From Nymphaea colorata (Eukaryota > Streptophyta > Magnoliopsida > Nymphaeales > Nymphaeaceae): a DNA stretch of 60,000 nt. The stretch lies in contig NC_045144.1 in assembly GCF_008831285.2 (NCBI RefSeq), forward strand, positions 17,749,716 through 17,809,715, read 5' to 3'. Below are positions 23,610 to 36,064 of this stretch, in pieces. Position 1 is the stretch's first letter, and every line of letters begins with the position of its first letter. Below the pieces are notes generated by a model. It made no database searches, was not told the DNA's origin, and was given only the letters and a program-made list of their open reading frames with translations. The position numbers were made by a program, and so were the translations under genes.

Positions 23610-25800
23610 AGATTGTATTATCTTGACATTGGGAATGCTGCAGGATAAGTCTATCGTTGGAAATTTGTATGCTTATGGTTTGTGTCTTGTAAAAGTTGAG
23701 GCTGCTTGGTTTGTTAATTCACTCTATCTATGTAAGTTCTTGGCAAGACTGAATTTTTTATTGTTAAGGTTAGTTAGGAATATTGTGTTTTGCTTGTTGG
23801 GACATACAAGTATGGACAAGGAAGAACTTGTACAAGTGACAACCGTAAAATTTGATTGGACAAACTAAGCTTATTGAGTTGAGTACATGAAGACTGTCTT
23901 AAAGGGGTTTGGATTTTGAGAATATGTCGACGGCACTTGGGAAGAACCTGAGGAAGATGATGAAGATTTTGTGACTTCTTTTGGAGACTGGTATAAAAAT
24001 AACTCCAAGGTGAGGTTGATTGCTTGGAGCTATGGAACCTAATATAGGTCTAATTATAGTTAAATTTGAAAGTGCTAGAGAGATTTGGGAGTATCTAAGA
24101 TTAATGTATGTTCAGTCAAATTGGACAAGACCATGCCAATTAGCTCAAGGTTTGAGAGGTTTAAGGCAAGGAGATGAATCTATCCAATCATTCTTAGTAA
24201 AATTCAAACAAATATTAGATGACCTAGCTATGATGCTTCCTAATGTGAGATGCATAAGAGATGTAAGGAGTGTTGTAGAAAGATGAAAATGGAAGCAAGA
24301 GACCAACAGAATGCCATAGGTTTTTTGTGGCGTTAAGATCGGAATTTGGGAGTATAAGAAATAAAATCCTTTTATCGCCAAAAGCTTGCATTCTTAGTTG
24401 AGATGACAGAAGAGGCTAAGAATATCATTGGGAAGAAAAAGTGTAGAATTTATACTTTGTGCTTGCAATGGCTAAATTTTTTGGTAGAAAATGAGGTAGT
24501 GAGAAATCGTTTGAGAGGAGAAGGGATATGAACAATATTCAATGTAACTATTATAAAGAACTGTAACACATGAAATTCAATTGCATACTGGTAGAGACAA
24601 AAAATGAATGTATGTTGCTAGCTCTTTTGGGGATGGAAAGGGAGATGAGAAGCATGTGGCATGGGCGCGAATAAAGAAATCGCCTTAACTGGAGACGTTG
24701 AATCATCAATCTCATACTAACATCCTTTAAAACATTCAAAAACTTCTTGCTCATAGTGGTTTGGCAGCTTCGGCCTTCTCCATGTCCTCACGTGTAAATT
24801 TTGGTTGCTCCTTAACTCAAGTGCCTCTTCATGTGATTGCAAATGAAACTATCTTAATTAATTGCTATTCTTGTTTTGGATTTTTTAACACTGCAAATTG
24901 TTCTTATACATCCATAACTAAATATGGCTCTATTACTCCCAATTCTTACCTTGGTGGCTAGTTAAGTATCGATGATGTTTACCATGTTCCCTCTCTCATC
25001 GTAAATCTAATTTCTGTTGGTCAAATTACAAAATATAGATTGTGTTGTACATTATCAATAGCCAGGGAGGAAGACTAGAATTGGCTACAGGAAATGTGAG
25101 TTATACTACCTTGACTGGTTTGGCATGGGCTTTTTGATGAAGGAAAAATGTGGAGCATATATGTTTGTAAAGGATGAATCAATGACGTGGTACCAAAGAT
25201 TGAGACATGCTTCCGCTTCTAGGCTGAAACACATTTTGGAACTTATTGGTGGGTCTGAAATTGTGATTTTGATGATGTGAAAAATTATGAAAGTTGTACA
25301 ATGACAATGATCCATGTGATGCCTTTTTGTCATAGAGAAATAGATTCAGAAAAGCTATTTGATCTAGTCTACTTTGATGTCTGAAGTCCATTCTCTATTT
25401 TGTCAAAAGGGGGATCAACTTACTCTATGACTTTCATAGACGATTCTACTAAATTCACTGGATATATTTTATGAGAAATAGAACAAACTTTTGACATATT
25501 TGAATTATTTTATGTGATGGTTGAAACTCAAATCTCGACAAAATTAAAATCTTATGTTTTGACTCAGGTTGTGAGTACATTAGTCGGTCAGATTTTTGAA
25601 GATAGGCTACATAGAAAAGACATACTCCACCAATACTCCAGTGGCTGAGAGGAAAAACAGATGCATACTTGAAATGACTGGGTCTCTTCTTTTTGCTACT
25701 AGTATTCCAAACAGATATTGGGCTGATGCAGTATACATGGCAGTATATCAAATAAATCACATGCCATTAGAAGTGTTAATTTACTGTATTAAAGAAGTCT
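23610..25800 (+). mobile_element. Decayed Ty1/copia relic (gag to integrase)
   Basis: Many stops and frameshifts, but copia pieces appear in the right order on the plus strand: gag-like sequence near 23835-24270 (VKFDWTN; a FLVKFKQILDDLAMMLPN segment); a CNYYKEL..HMKFNC knuckle-like stretch near 24540-24590; YHVPSLIVNLISVGQI near 24980-25030, typical of the region after protease; a WYQRLRHASASRLKHI GAG-pre motif near 25190-25250; and integrase pieces near 25430-25780 (TFIDDSTKFTGYI; TPVAERKNRCILEMTGSLLFAT..YWADAVYMAVYQIN). No reverse transcriptase, RNase H or LTRs are recognised. It belongs to a different copia lineage from the young element at 6284-11714. The boundaries are approximate; 23386-23609 may also belong to it. 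Confidence 0.8.
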
Positions 25801-25974
25801 GAAACAATGATCTTAACTCTTTGTTGGAGAGTTTTGGAAGGGGGGGTGGTGTTGAGGAGTAGCCAAAGTGGTCAGTTGCAACTGCATGACCACACTGACG
25901 ACAATGAAATCTATGGCTTAGGTAATTTGATTTTTTGTATTTGGTGCTTTGGGTTTATTATTTGGGTGGCATTT

Positions 25975-27310
25975 GAACGTCTCCTACATCTGCAAATGCT
26001 TTCTAATCATTTTAAAATATTGCAAGTTGTTTTGAACTCTTAAAATTTTTGAGTGATTAAAAAAATTTCATATTGTTTTGGTATTTCTAAAAGCTAACAT
26101 TTTTTTATAGGTTTTAGTGAAGTCATGCACTACTTAAATTTTGCCGAACTTAATAAAATCTTTTCTAATGTTTTGGAAAGATTGTGATCCTTCATATTTT
26201 CTATAAAATGTCAAATGTTTCGGATATTTACTAAATTTTCAAAAAATTTTAAATACTTATAAACTGTTTAACAAATGTTACTAGCTTTATGTTATTTTAT
26301 AAACTTCCTAAAATTCTCGAACTTTTCAACTGTTTAACATTAAATATTTTTGTTGGCTACGAAATGCAATTTCGAAAAGTTTTATTTTGAAAATTTTATG
26401 AAGTCTTAATTACTTCGAAAAAAGCATTCAAATTTTCCAAGATTTTAAACTTCATATTAAGTCTAGCTTTTCTTTTACAGTTGTAAACACTTTTAAAACA
26501 TTTTAAAACCTTGCAAACGTTGTTTCGAACTCATAAAGTTTTTGAAGGATTGAAAAAATTTCATGTTGTTTCAGTTTTTAAAATGCAAACAATTTTTTAC
26601 AAGCCTTTGTGAAATTCACGTGCTATTTGAAATTTTGTAAAAGTTAATAAAAAATTTTCTGGTTTTACAAAATTGTGCACTTTTTCATATGTTTTCGAGA
26701 AACTTCTGTTTTCTAAAGATTTTGACTCTTCACATTTTCTACAAAAATGTTTGTTATTTCACATATTTATTTAAACATTTATAAATTGTTTGAAAGTTTA
26801 CCTGCTTTGGGACCTTTTACAAACTTCCCAAAATTTTTGAACTTTTCAAATATTTTACAACAAATGCTTTGATTGCCAATAAAACACAATTTCGAAAAGT
26901 CTTATCGATTTCATAAACTTTTTTTAAATTTTCTGAAATTCCTATTTAGTTTGTTTCAAAAGCATTGAAAATTTTCAAAATTTACAACTCTTACAAGTTA
27001 TTCAACGTGATAAAACTTTTGCCTTTTCTGATGGTTTCAAACTGTTTGTTAATTGTGCATGTGTTTTATTCTGTTTTCTAAAAGTCTGTCTTTTTTTTTA
27101 TAAATTTTGATGAAATCTTTGCATAGTTTGAAACTTTGAAAATTGCTAACTTCTTAAATTATTTTCTTGTTTTACAAAATTCTTGCACTTTTTCATGTGT
27201 TTTGCAAAGGCTGTGACTCTAGAAAATTATTACCGTTCACATTTCTTGCAAAGTGCCACAATTTTTGTACATTAAGGTATTTACACAGAATTCTTACACA
27301 AAATTCTACT
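25975..27310. repeat. AT-rich tandem array, block 6 (most diverged)
   Basis: Array phrases return after the copia relic ('tttcgaactcataaa' near 26520, 'gctttgattgccaataaaacac' near 26870, 'tgatggtttcaaactg' near 27030), but with more divergence than in the left blocks. The array ends near 27310. Confidence 0.65.
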
Positions 27311-27699
27311 GAGTGAGCCAAAAAGATAGAAGGATTGCCGTAGTGTGGATTAGAGGGATCCTTGAGGGGAAGGCAAAGGAATGCCAGCCATGTTGGATGG
27401 ACACTTCTAGAAACAGGAAGTGTCCGATATGTGTGTCCACTATCTCTCTTTCTTTTCTCTCTCTCTTTCTTTTATCCCTTCATTTTTCCCTCCTATCCCT
27501 CTCCCCTCCTCTTTTCAACCAAGTCAAGCAAATGACAATTCCTTTTTGTAACAGGCAACTAGGGTTCGTCCTGAAAAGGGGAAGACATCCAGGTCGTCCT
27601 TTTGAAAGAGGTGGCCAGGTTACTTCCCTTTTGAAAAAATGACACAAGGGCCAAGGCATCCTTACAATGTTTTTTAAACAATTATACAACAGTTAATTA

Positions 27700-27739
<40 letters not shown>

Positions 27740-28420
27740 GGCTAGTCAAAAAGGCTATATTTAGAGATGTCCATCTCATCTCTCTTTTATGACTTGTGTT
27801 ACAGACAAGGGACTGGTTGTCCCACAGCCCAATTTAATGTAAGCTTCTTCGAAACTTTTTTCTGGTTCATCAATGGGCATTTGTTTTCTGCCTTTCACAT
27901 CCAGTCTTTCCATTTTTTTGACCATAGTGTTGTTTTATTTTGATTTTATAGTGCAAGATTTACAGAACTTCTTAGATGGGCCGAGGCATAATTTATGCAT
28001 ATTGGTATCTAGTCTTGCTTATTTTGGCATATTTTATTTTCAAGGTAGTGATGGATATGAAGCAAGGCTCTAAATTGTAAATACTAAATACTATTTGTTT
28101 ATAGAACTTGCTATCTTGTGAAACACACATCTCTTTGTTCTTAATGTCACTCCTTTGAACTTGGCTTGGCTACAACAATATTCACATAGATAAAGAAGTG
28201 TGCATGTCATCTTCTCTGTGGTGTGCATACTGATTGTATGTGTCTCCAGTCTCATGGTTACCATTTTCAGGGTCTCACGTGCTATTGATGTATTGCTGTA
28301 ATTCATATTCACCACCTATTGTCGTGGGGAAACTTTACCAGCTGTTTTACATGGACCTGTCATTTTAGATGCTAAACTATTACCACAATTGATTGTGTTA
28401 ACCACAAACCAAAAGAGAAA
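27311..28420. other. Unassigned intergenic DNA with a (TG)n(TA)n microsatellite
   Basis: No gene recognised. There is a TC-rich stretch at 27442-27520 and a TG run followed by a TA run at 27702-27739. Small ORFs lack family features. A splice-like GTGCAAGATTTACAG segment at 27950 belongs to nothing I can name. Confidence 0.5.
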
Positions 28421-28499
28421 ATAATGTTTGTGAAATATTTGCCTGAATTTTATATGCCACTGAGTGCATTATTCCTGAGAAATGGTTTTTGTGTGCACA

Positions 28500-28650
28500 A
28501 GGGAAGAATACAGCAAATCAAATTCTCTATGATCAGTACTGTATTAATTTTGGACAGGCATCTTTGTGGAAAACTTTTTTCATCGAGCTATTTTTTGGAA
28601 CAATGGAAGTAGGTTCCAATATTATGTGCATTCTTTTGGATCCATATGGT
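28500..28650 (+). other. Exon-like segment of unknown origin
   Basis: An open stretch encodes roughly GKNTANQILYDQYCINFG and, after it, an aromatic-rich run ending LLDPYG. It is bounded by an AG at about 28500 and by a good GTAAGA donor at 28650. Base composition is less AT-biased than its surroundings. No start codon in context and no companion exons could be assigned, and I do not recognise the family. It may be a fragment of a decayed gene. Confidence 0.3.
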
Positions 28651-30760
28651 AAGATAGTTAATAGCTTACATTCTGGTCCATGTCTGAGACCCTCATTTTG
28701 GAAATTGTGGTGCTTATTTGAGTGGTATTTGTGTTTTTGCAATCTCTGCTACTTTTCTTAGGTGAATCAGTTTCAGTTCTGAACTGTCTTGGGAGTTTTA
28801 AGAGGTATACTCTCTTTGATTGGGATGGAGACAGCTTTTGTGGTAATATAACACTTTATTGACTTCGTTTTATTTGTTGATTGGGATGGAGACAGCTATT
28901 GTTTTTTGTTATTGTAACCATTTCTGGAAACCTTTTGATCAGTAATGCAATTGGTTCTCGGTTGTAAGTTGCAGATTTTGTTTGTCCATTATGAGTAGTT
29001 GATGTGTTGCCAATGCCCATTGTCTAAGGAGTGCTGGTTAACATACGTGCTGGAATGTATGTTATTATGGTATGTTCAAAATCTCTTATTGGTTTTTGCT
29101 GGAAGGATAGTGGAGTGCCAATTTTACATTTATTGAGGAGAATGGGTCTTGTTTTGCATATATGTGAATGTGTCCTCTTTCACTATTATGCTGAGCATGT
29201 ATCTGAAAGATCTGAATTCATATGAAAATTCTCACTTTTATAGTTGTGATAATTCTCACTTGTGTGGTTTTCATATCAAGTTCAGTGACTACAGGACTTA
29301 ATGGACATGTATGTGCTTGTCTTGTAACTATTGCTTTTTTGCTGCTTTTGGCTAATAATGTTCATCTTTTTTTACTTCTGCTCATTCTTGTTCATTTAAT
29401 TTGAATGAAAGACATGATAATGCTATATGTCAATTATTTTATACCACAGAAGAGTCTATAGACTCTATACATAAACACATCATATGTGATAAACTAATTA
29501 GTAGGTATTTGATGCGAAATAAAATTCTATATATGAAGTCTTTACCATATTAAGACACTTCAAGACAGAAAAGAAAGTGCACCAACTGAATCCAATAAGG
29601 GTAAGGACCACAGCAAGAAAAAAATAAAAAGCAAAGAAATAAAGATTAAAAGAACAAAGCAAAAGGAGGAAGAAGGGCAACATAGGCTGGAAGTACAATG
29701 CAAGTTGCAAGAGTATGACTGGAAAACTTATGAAGAAGTCAGTTAGTACTTTGTTCGATTCAAGTATTGTAGGATATGTCTAACCATTGGCCAGTGAACG
29801 CAATTAGGAGAATGCATAAATTGATAGGCTTGGTTTACTGAAAAGGTAATGTCCACGTTGCAATATAGACAACAAACGAAGGAGAAGAAAGATTATGCAG
29901 TCATATTTGCTTTAGAAGAATATTGTTGACATGGTTTTGCAGACAAAGACAAATTCCTTGTTGATCTCTTTTGACTTCAATGACTGGAAAATAGGATAGA
30001 GATGTAATAAAGTCTTTAATTGAGAAGGCCGCTATACCGACATGGCACAATGAGTACTCGGATACAATAAGTACTTGGGCACGCCTGAATACTTTTTTAC
30101 TTGATTTAGATTATTTTTACTTTTGTCTTCATTCTGTCTTTACGAGTTATTAGACACTAACAGATGTTGATCCAACTGGGAAGTATGGAAGCCAAGCTCC
30201 TGCAAGTGGCTACTTAATCGATGGTACCATTTTCTTGGTACACTTTAGGGTCCATTCTTTTTCTCTTTTTCTAGTTACCTGAAAGCCCTCTTCAAAACAT
30301 TATCCTAGACGGCTTCACCTGTGCTTGAAAACGAGACATCTCTTTATGGTAAAAAATGTCTCGTGGATTCAAATACACCCTAAGTAAACTCGACCCTCAA
30401 GTAAAAAAGGCAATGGCATGTCGAGACCCATGTTTGGATCACCCATTCAAGCCTTTGGAAATATGATGGTCGCTTCTGAATTTTGTCGAAAATCTTTGTC
30501 AACCGCTGCATGACAAGTAAAAAGTGCGACCCAGTTGCTTGCATGTGACGTACATAGTTTGAAAAAGCTTTTATCAACGTAAAAAAAGCTCTTATGTGAA
30601 TTTGAATGATCCATTTTTCTGCGAAGCTAAATAAATGTATATATTTGAAAACCTAAAAACCAGGCTTCTTTGGTACATGTATCTAATTCTTATAAAGGCA
30701 AGTTGAACGTTGTCAACTCTTTTATTCAGCACTTAAGTTGAATTGAAATTTGAAATTTGA
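28651..30760. other. Unassigned intergenic DNA
   Basis: No recognisable gene. A phrase GATTGGGATGGAGACAGC is repeated at 28818 and 28878. Short ORFs near 29031-29400 are hydrophobic or arise from T-rich sequence and have no family features. Confidence 0.5.
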
Positions 30761-30761
30761 A

Positions 30762-30990
30762 ATATATATATATATATATATATATGAGTGAGTGAGTGAT
30801 GATTCTAACTATTGAGAGGCCTAGCGATTTGACTAGGACTTATCTCAAATCGATGGGCAGTAGAGAAAAAAAATAATGAAAAACAAGTATGAACTAATAT
30901 TAGATGATGAAATGTTCATCATCTTTTTTTTCTTTGTTTTAATTGTCCATCATGTTAATTAGATGGTTTACAACCGTGTGTGCTTGCATG
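30762..30990 (+). repeat. TA-flanked dispersed repeat, copy a
   Basis: Starts at a (TA)n run (30762-30785) followed by GAGT repeats. It then contains 'gatgattctaactat', 'cctagcgattt', a purine-rich 'gagaaaaaaaataatgaaaaac' region and 'gatgatgaaatgttcatcatc'. The same ordered motifs occur at 59018-59297 and, inverted, at 35040-35222 and 42040-42212. No coding capacity. It resembles a MITE or similar non-autonomous family inserting at TA repeats. Confidence 0.55.
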
Positions 30991-31227
30991 TATAAAGTTC
31001 ACATTTATACATAATACATTTGAGGTTTCCTCAAGTGAAACTTGGTGTGCCAAAGCCCTTGGCATTGTTATTAGAGGTGCATGAAGCATGCGCCTCACGT
31101 GCGGCACTCAGCAAAACGCTTCAAAGCTTTTGAGTGAAGCGCACGCTTGACGTAGCATTTGTGTGTGAACCGTCTGGTTGGTTGTAGGCAATGTTACCAG
31201 AGTGCGGGTGCCGGCGCGGGAAGACTA

Positions 31228-31247
31228 TTTATTATTATTATTATTAA
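31228..31247. repeat. (TTA)n microsatellite
   Basis: A run of TTA triplets preceded by a short GC-rich spot (GTGCCGGCGCGGG). Confidence 0.9.
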
Positions 31248-31384
31248 TTTCATAAAAACTTCAAAATTTTGACACTTGGGTGGAAGAGCTCTTTTTTTAG
31301 TCTTGTATCTATAAAAGCTTAAACAATAAAGTAACATATAATAAATGTTTTGCTCGCCATTTATGTAACTATGGTGGTAGACCT

Positions 31385-31830
31385 CGACGGTTTCGACCCG
31401 GAATTAGATCCAAGTACCACGAACACGCCTTAAAGTTGGTTTGGATCTGGTGTCAACCTGAAATTAGATCCAAAGGTACCATGTACACGCCTTTAGATGA
31501 ACTTGGTTTGGATATGGTTTTGATTTGGAATCAGATCCAAACGTACTACGTACCTTTAGATGAACTTGGTTTGGATTTGTGTGTTGTTTGGGTGTGAATC
31601 TAGGTTGCACACTAAAGGTACCACGTTTGATGAACTTGGTTTGGATCTGGGTGCTGTTTGGGTGCGAATCTAGGTCGCACCTGATCCAAAGGTACCAAGG
31701 TACCACGTACAAGCCTTTAGATGAACTTGGTTTGGATCTGGTATTGATTTGGAATCAGATCCAAACGTACCATGTAGAAACCAGATTCAAACGTAGCACG
31801 TACAGATTCGCACCAGAATTCCTTCGACGT
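31385..31830. repeat. Minisatellite with 'gatgaacttggtttggat' units
   Basis: An imperfect tandem repeat. The phrase GATGAACTTGGTTTGGAT occurs near 31497, 31559, 31629 and 31721. Between occurrences lie related segments: 'ggaatcagatccaaacgta', 'gtgctgtttgggtgcgaatctagg' and 'aaggtaccacgtac'. Unit length varies between about 60 and 100 bp. ORFs on either strand follow the repeat and are not considered genes. Confidence 0.75.
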
Positions 31831-34800
31831 GGGTGCATGTCACTTCTACCGGCACTTTTTATATGCCGGGTAGTCCAACTAAGCATGCCCCCAACCCCTG
31901 TAGGCCGACAACCATCTCCTTTCTCCGAAGAACTTCATCTCTTTGACTACCACCAATTTTTTAGCATTTTTGTTCATTACAAATGTTGGCAACAGATAGG
32001 CCTTCCCTTTCTTTATTTGTGTTGTAATAATTAAATAGATTAATTTCTTTCTTCGTATTCTTGCTTTCGACATAGCTTACTTTCACTTTAACTGTGAGAT
32101 TTTAATTTTCATCTAGTCTTCTATTGTGCGTCCAAGTTGTCCTATAAGAAAAGTCGTAATCCTTTTATTTTTCTTATTTAACTTTTGATGTTATATGTTC
32201 TCTTGATTGAATTCATACGATTTTTTGTTTTGCATAGTGTTTTAGGTAATAGTTATCAACACGAATTAAATATGCCTGTTGTTTTTCTTTTCCATCATTA
32301 TTTTATAAATATTATATACTTTAAATCACCGTTTCCATTTCAATGTGGGCCAAAATAAAATATTCGAAATTTTTAATTATTTTTATTAATATGTGGGCCG
32401 GTACAGGACTGTCAGGCTGCACGGGCTCATTCAGTCATACCAACCGACATTTTAAGTACAAAAATTTCCTATCAAAAGCGCCTTTTATCATATTCTCAAA
32501 CGTAGAGTACTGTTTGCATAATTTCAGATATACATTACATTTTTCTTTTTTTATATGTTTTTCTAGGTAAAAATGTGAATGCTTTGTTTAAAAGAAATAT
32601 AAAAAAGGCAACTCCGGCCATTTTTCTTGAACTTGGCTGACTTCCTAAGCGACGGTGACAAAGGCAGGAAGTTGGTGGATAATTTATCCAATAAAATGTA
32701 GCATGTATTTCAGAAACTTGAGCACCTTTTCTGAAAATATGGATAAAAAGTGGGCATTTACATGGAGATTTCAATTCCTTTGTCTCTGAATTGATGGGAC
32801 TTAGCCCAACCTGCAACTAACTACAGCCAACTTGATTGGTGATATAAGGGTAGGAGGAAATTGCAAACTTCAGGTGATCAATGGAACATTTATGAGTTTT
32901 GGTGCAACCACTCTGAATTTGTAGGGTACTGTGAATATAGGACTATTTGAGTGGCAGGTCAACTACTTTATCTACGACCTGATAAACCCCTAAAATCATG
33001 TAGGGTTCTTTAGAGAAGATAATAATAATAATAATAGTAGTAAAGGTGTTAAAGGGTGTGCTTCAATGTGGAGTTGGAATATTTCGAAAGTGCATTTTGA
33101 AACATTTCAAAAGTATATTTTGAGATTGTTTGACAATAGGGACATTTTTTATCGGTGTATTATGAAATCTGCTTAAAAGATGATGGCAACTCGGACAATA
33201 AAATTATTGTTTCATGAATCTGCTTAAATCTTGGGACACTGATAAAGTGTCTCTCCTGTCATACTATCCTTTGGGACGTTCACTTATGTATTTCTTCATG
33301 AATCAAATGCGTCAAAGTATAACTTATGTGTCTCCATTTGATGTCAAGATATGCTTCAAATCTCTGGTGGGGCAAACATGCCATTCAGGTGAACTTATCT
33401 CAGATATGAAGTCTCCTCATGAAAAACCATGAAGGCTTAAAAAGTGTGAGAATGACAAGGACGCATAAGCTCTAAAATCTGAAGGGATGTGGTTTATGAC
33501 ATGAAAGTTCCTAAATTAACTTCCGGAAGATCACATAACTGGTGAATCTAGTCAAATATACTTGACAATCATGTTCGTTTATGAATGAAGGGTAGATCCA
33601 TGGAATATTGTGTTGGTGTTCTTGTTGCCAAGCGCTCCTTAAGACCTGATCTACTGAAGGCTGTTAATATATTATGGAAGAGGACCTGATCAACTGAAGG
33701 CTGTCAATATATTATGGAAGAAGAAGGTGCTTTTTTCCATCTCTTTACCGATGTTTCATTTTTCTTCAATTAGATTGTGAGCAATGAACACCTTTAATAC
33801 CTACCAATGAAGCAGGGTGGCTATGGCAGCTGTTACCAACGAGCCTTGTTCCTGAAGCATTCATATAGAAAGATGGACAGTCCAAGAGTGGGGTCGGACC
33901 CAACTGTTTAAAGGAAACAGGTTTTGGACTAAAGGTTCATAAATACGGACCCACCAGAGGGCGACCTGTCTCTAGCTAGTCCCTGACCCCTTATCTTATG
34001 GAATGAATGTGTTCTAAACACGTCAAAGAAAGGCCCAGAGGAGGACAACGGCGACGGGACCAAGTTGTGAATCATGAGACCCATCGGTCTCAGTCTAAGG
34101 ACTGCAGGAACCACAAAAACCGTTCTTAATTCGGTCCACCCAAATAGGACTGCAGGACCCACTGACTTTATTAGAGGCACCAATGCAGTCTTGAGAAAAA
34201 GTTAAAAAAAAAAAAGATGACCCTTCAAGCAAGCAAAAGTCATTTGAAGAAGCATTTAAGTTCTCTTTTTCCCTAGTCTTTGGAGTTTAGAGCTGCTTGA
34301 GAACTTGAACGAAGTGACAGTGGACTCATCAAATAATTGTTGTGTTTGTTATTGTTTGAAGTCCAAAAAAGTAGCATCTCATGTGAATCAAACTAACATG
34401 TTCTTAATATGTCCTGGTCTTGAAGGTAGAAATGTTTGAATAAGAAGAGAGTTGTTTGGAATTCGAAGCTAAAATTTGATTTCCCGATCTGAATCTTTAG
34501 ACCTTAGACCTTTCAAATACATATTGAAGTGGTTGAGGAGATATGTATATAAATAGGCACATGGATGGACGCATCAGCATGAAGATATGCAATTTGTTGG
34601 GACCGTGTAGGTACTTGCCCACACAAGCCCACATGCTACTTAGCCACTGTGGTCCAGACCTGTGATCCAGACTACAAAGTAAAGCTGAAAAACTACAAGA
34701 TAACCAAAACAGCAGCCTCGTTCAGGTGTTTACACGTTGACAATTGACATGACGGTGACTACTTTCACGTCAAAGAAATAAGTTCAGTATCCAATAATCC

Positions 34801-35039
34801 ATGTCTCTATCGGTATAGCATGGTGGGGTTTGGATTTACTACCTTATTAAAGAAGGTCAAAGAGTTAAATACCTAGGGCCCATACCCCTCTATTGACATT
34901 TTTGTTATTTATTGTTAGTTCATAATTTTGTTCCTTGTTTTTCTCTTAGCCATCAAACGCAATGAATCAAATGGCTCTTATGAGTGATTTGGGTGACTTT
35001 GGCTTTTCAAAGTTCATGAATTTCATTTTAGATCGAAAA
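31831..35039. other. Unassigned intergenic DNA
   Basis: No gene recognised on either strand. It contains an (ATA)n microsatellite near 33021-33040 and a 40-bp tandem duplication at 33643-33722. The 33900-34190 stretch is less AT-rich, but its ORFs match nothing I know. Confidence 0.5.
33643..33722. repeat. 40-bp tandem duplication
   Basis: Two adjacent 40-bp units beginning GACCTGATC and containing CTGAAGGCTGT..AATATATTATGG differ at only a few positions. Confidence 0.9.
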
Positions 35040-35222
35040 CAAGAAGGAAAAAGTAAATGTGATTTTAGTCATTTAGCCGTAGTTCATAAAATTTTTTATG
35101 TTGTTGTTTTTCTCTCAACTATTTATCTACTGTGATGGATGACCTTGAATAAATGACTAGGTCTTTTTAGATAGTTAGAGTCATCATTCTCTTTTTCTTT
35201 CTCTTTTATATATATATAGGCA
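35040..35222 (-). repeat. TA-flanked dispersed repeat, copy b (inverted)
   Basis: Reverse complement of the family motifs: minus-strand 'gatgactctaactatctaaa', 'cctagtcattta', 'gtagataaatagttgagag'. It ends at a short (TA)n run at 35209-35218. Confidence 0.55.
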
Positions 35223-35972
35223 TGAAATAAAAAAAATGCTCAATTTCATTCCGAAATAGACCAATTTTTTTTTTTTCAGTTTTAAATTCAGCAGCTTTAA
35301 TTTATGGTTTCCACTTTCCAAGTTCCAAGGGAGTTCTACTCTAGGGTAAGGGCCGACTTCCGGGCCAAACGATTATTTATAGAATCACGACTCGGATTTA
35401 TTACATGCCTTGCCATCACAATTAATGGATCGTGTGACATGTGAGGTCTCTTTTCTCTTTGTAAAATTAAATGCCGTGTTTGCTTCCTGCAGAAATTGGT
35501 GGTTCTGACCTCAGCAAAATGAGAATGGGTGCACTCTAACTCCAACCTCAAGTACATTTTCAAAATCATTCTTTCTTTCAGAACTTTTAGAAGTGCTGCT
35601 GTGGTTAACCCGTTATGGACTTATAAACCAACCGTTAGAGTTTTTAAGTCTCGAGGACTTTTTTGTGGCTTGCTTGCCGATACTCATGGGTTAACTTATT
35701 CTTATGTTTATTTAAAAAAAGTTAGAATGCTTTAAATTAATTTAAAATTTTAAATACATAGGCCTATGTGGCTAGCATCATATTCACAACGGACCGATAC
35801 TATGGATTTTAACTGATACGGGCCGATCCGGTTCCATTTTAATAACACTGTTTCCTGCTGAACACGCGTCTCATATGTGAGCATAGGTAGGTATGGGACT
35901 TTAACGACTTGTGCAATTGATGGCAAGACATTAAGAGCTGGTGATGAACAGGATTACCATCGTACCCATATT

Positions 35973-35980
35973 TTATATAT
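35973..35980 (+). promoter_or_regulatory. Possible TATA box of the Sec14-like gene
   Basis: A TTATATAT run about 90 bp upstream of the chosen start codon gives room for a 5' leader of about 60 bp. It is AT-rich sequence in an AT-rich genome, so it is only suggestive. Confidence 0.35.
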
Positions 35981-36064
35981 TTCTCATCCCTCAAGCGTCG
36001 CCCTTCGTTCATGTCTGTGTTGTGATATTTTTCTCTTCTTTGTTTTCTCTTGTGCTCTTCCATC

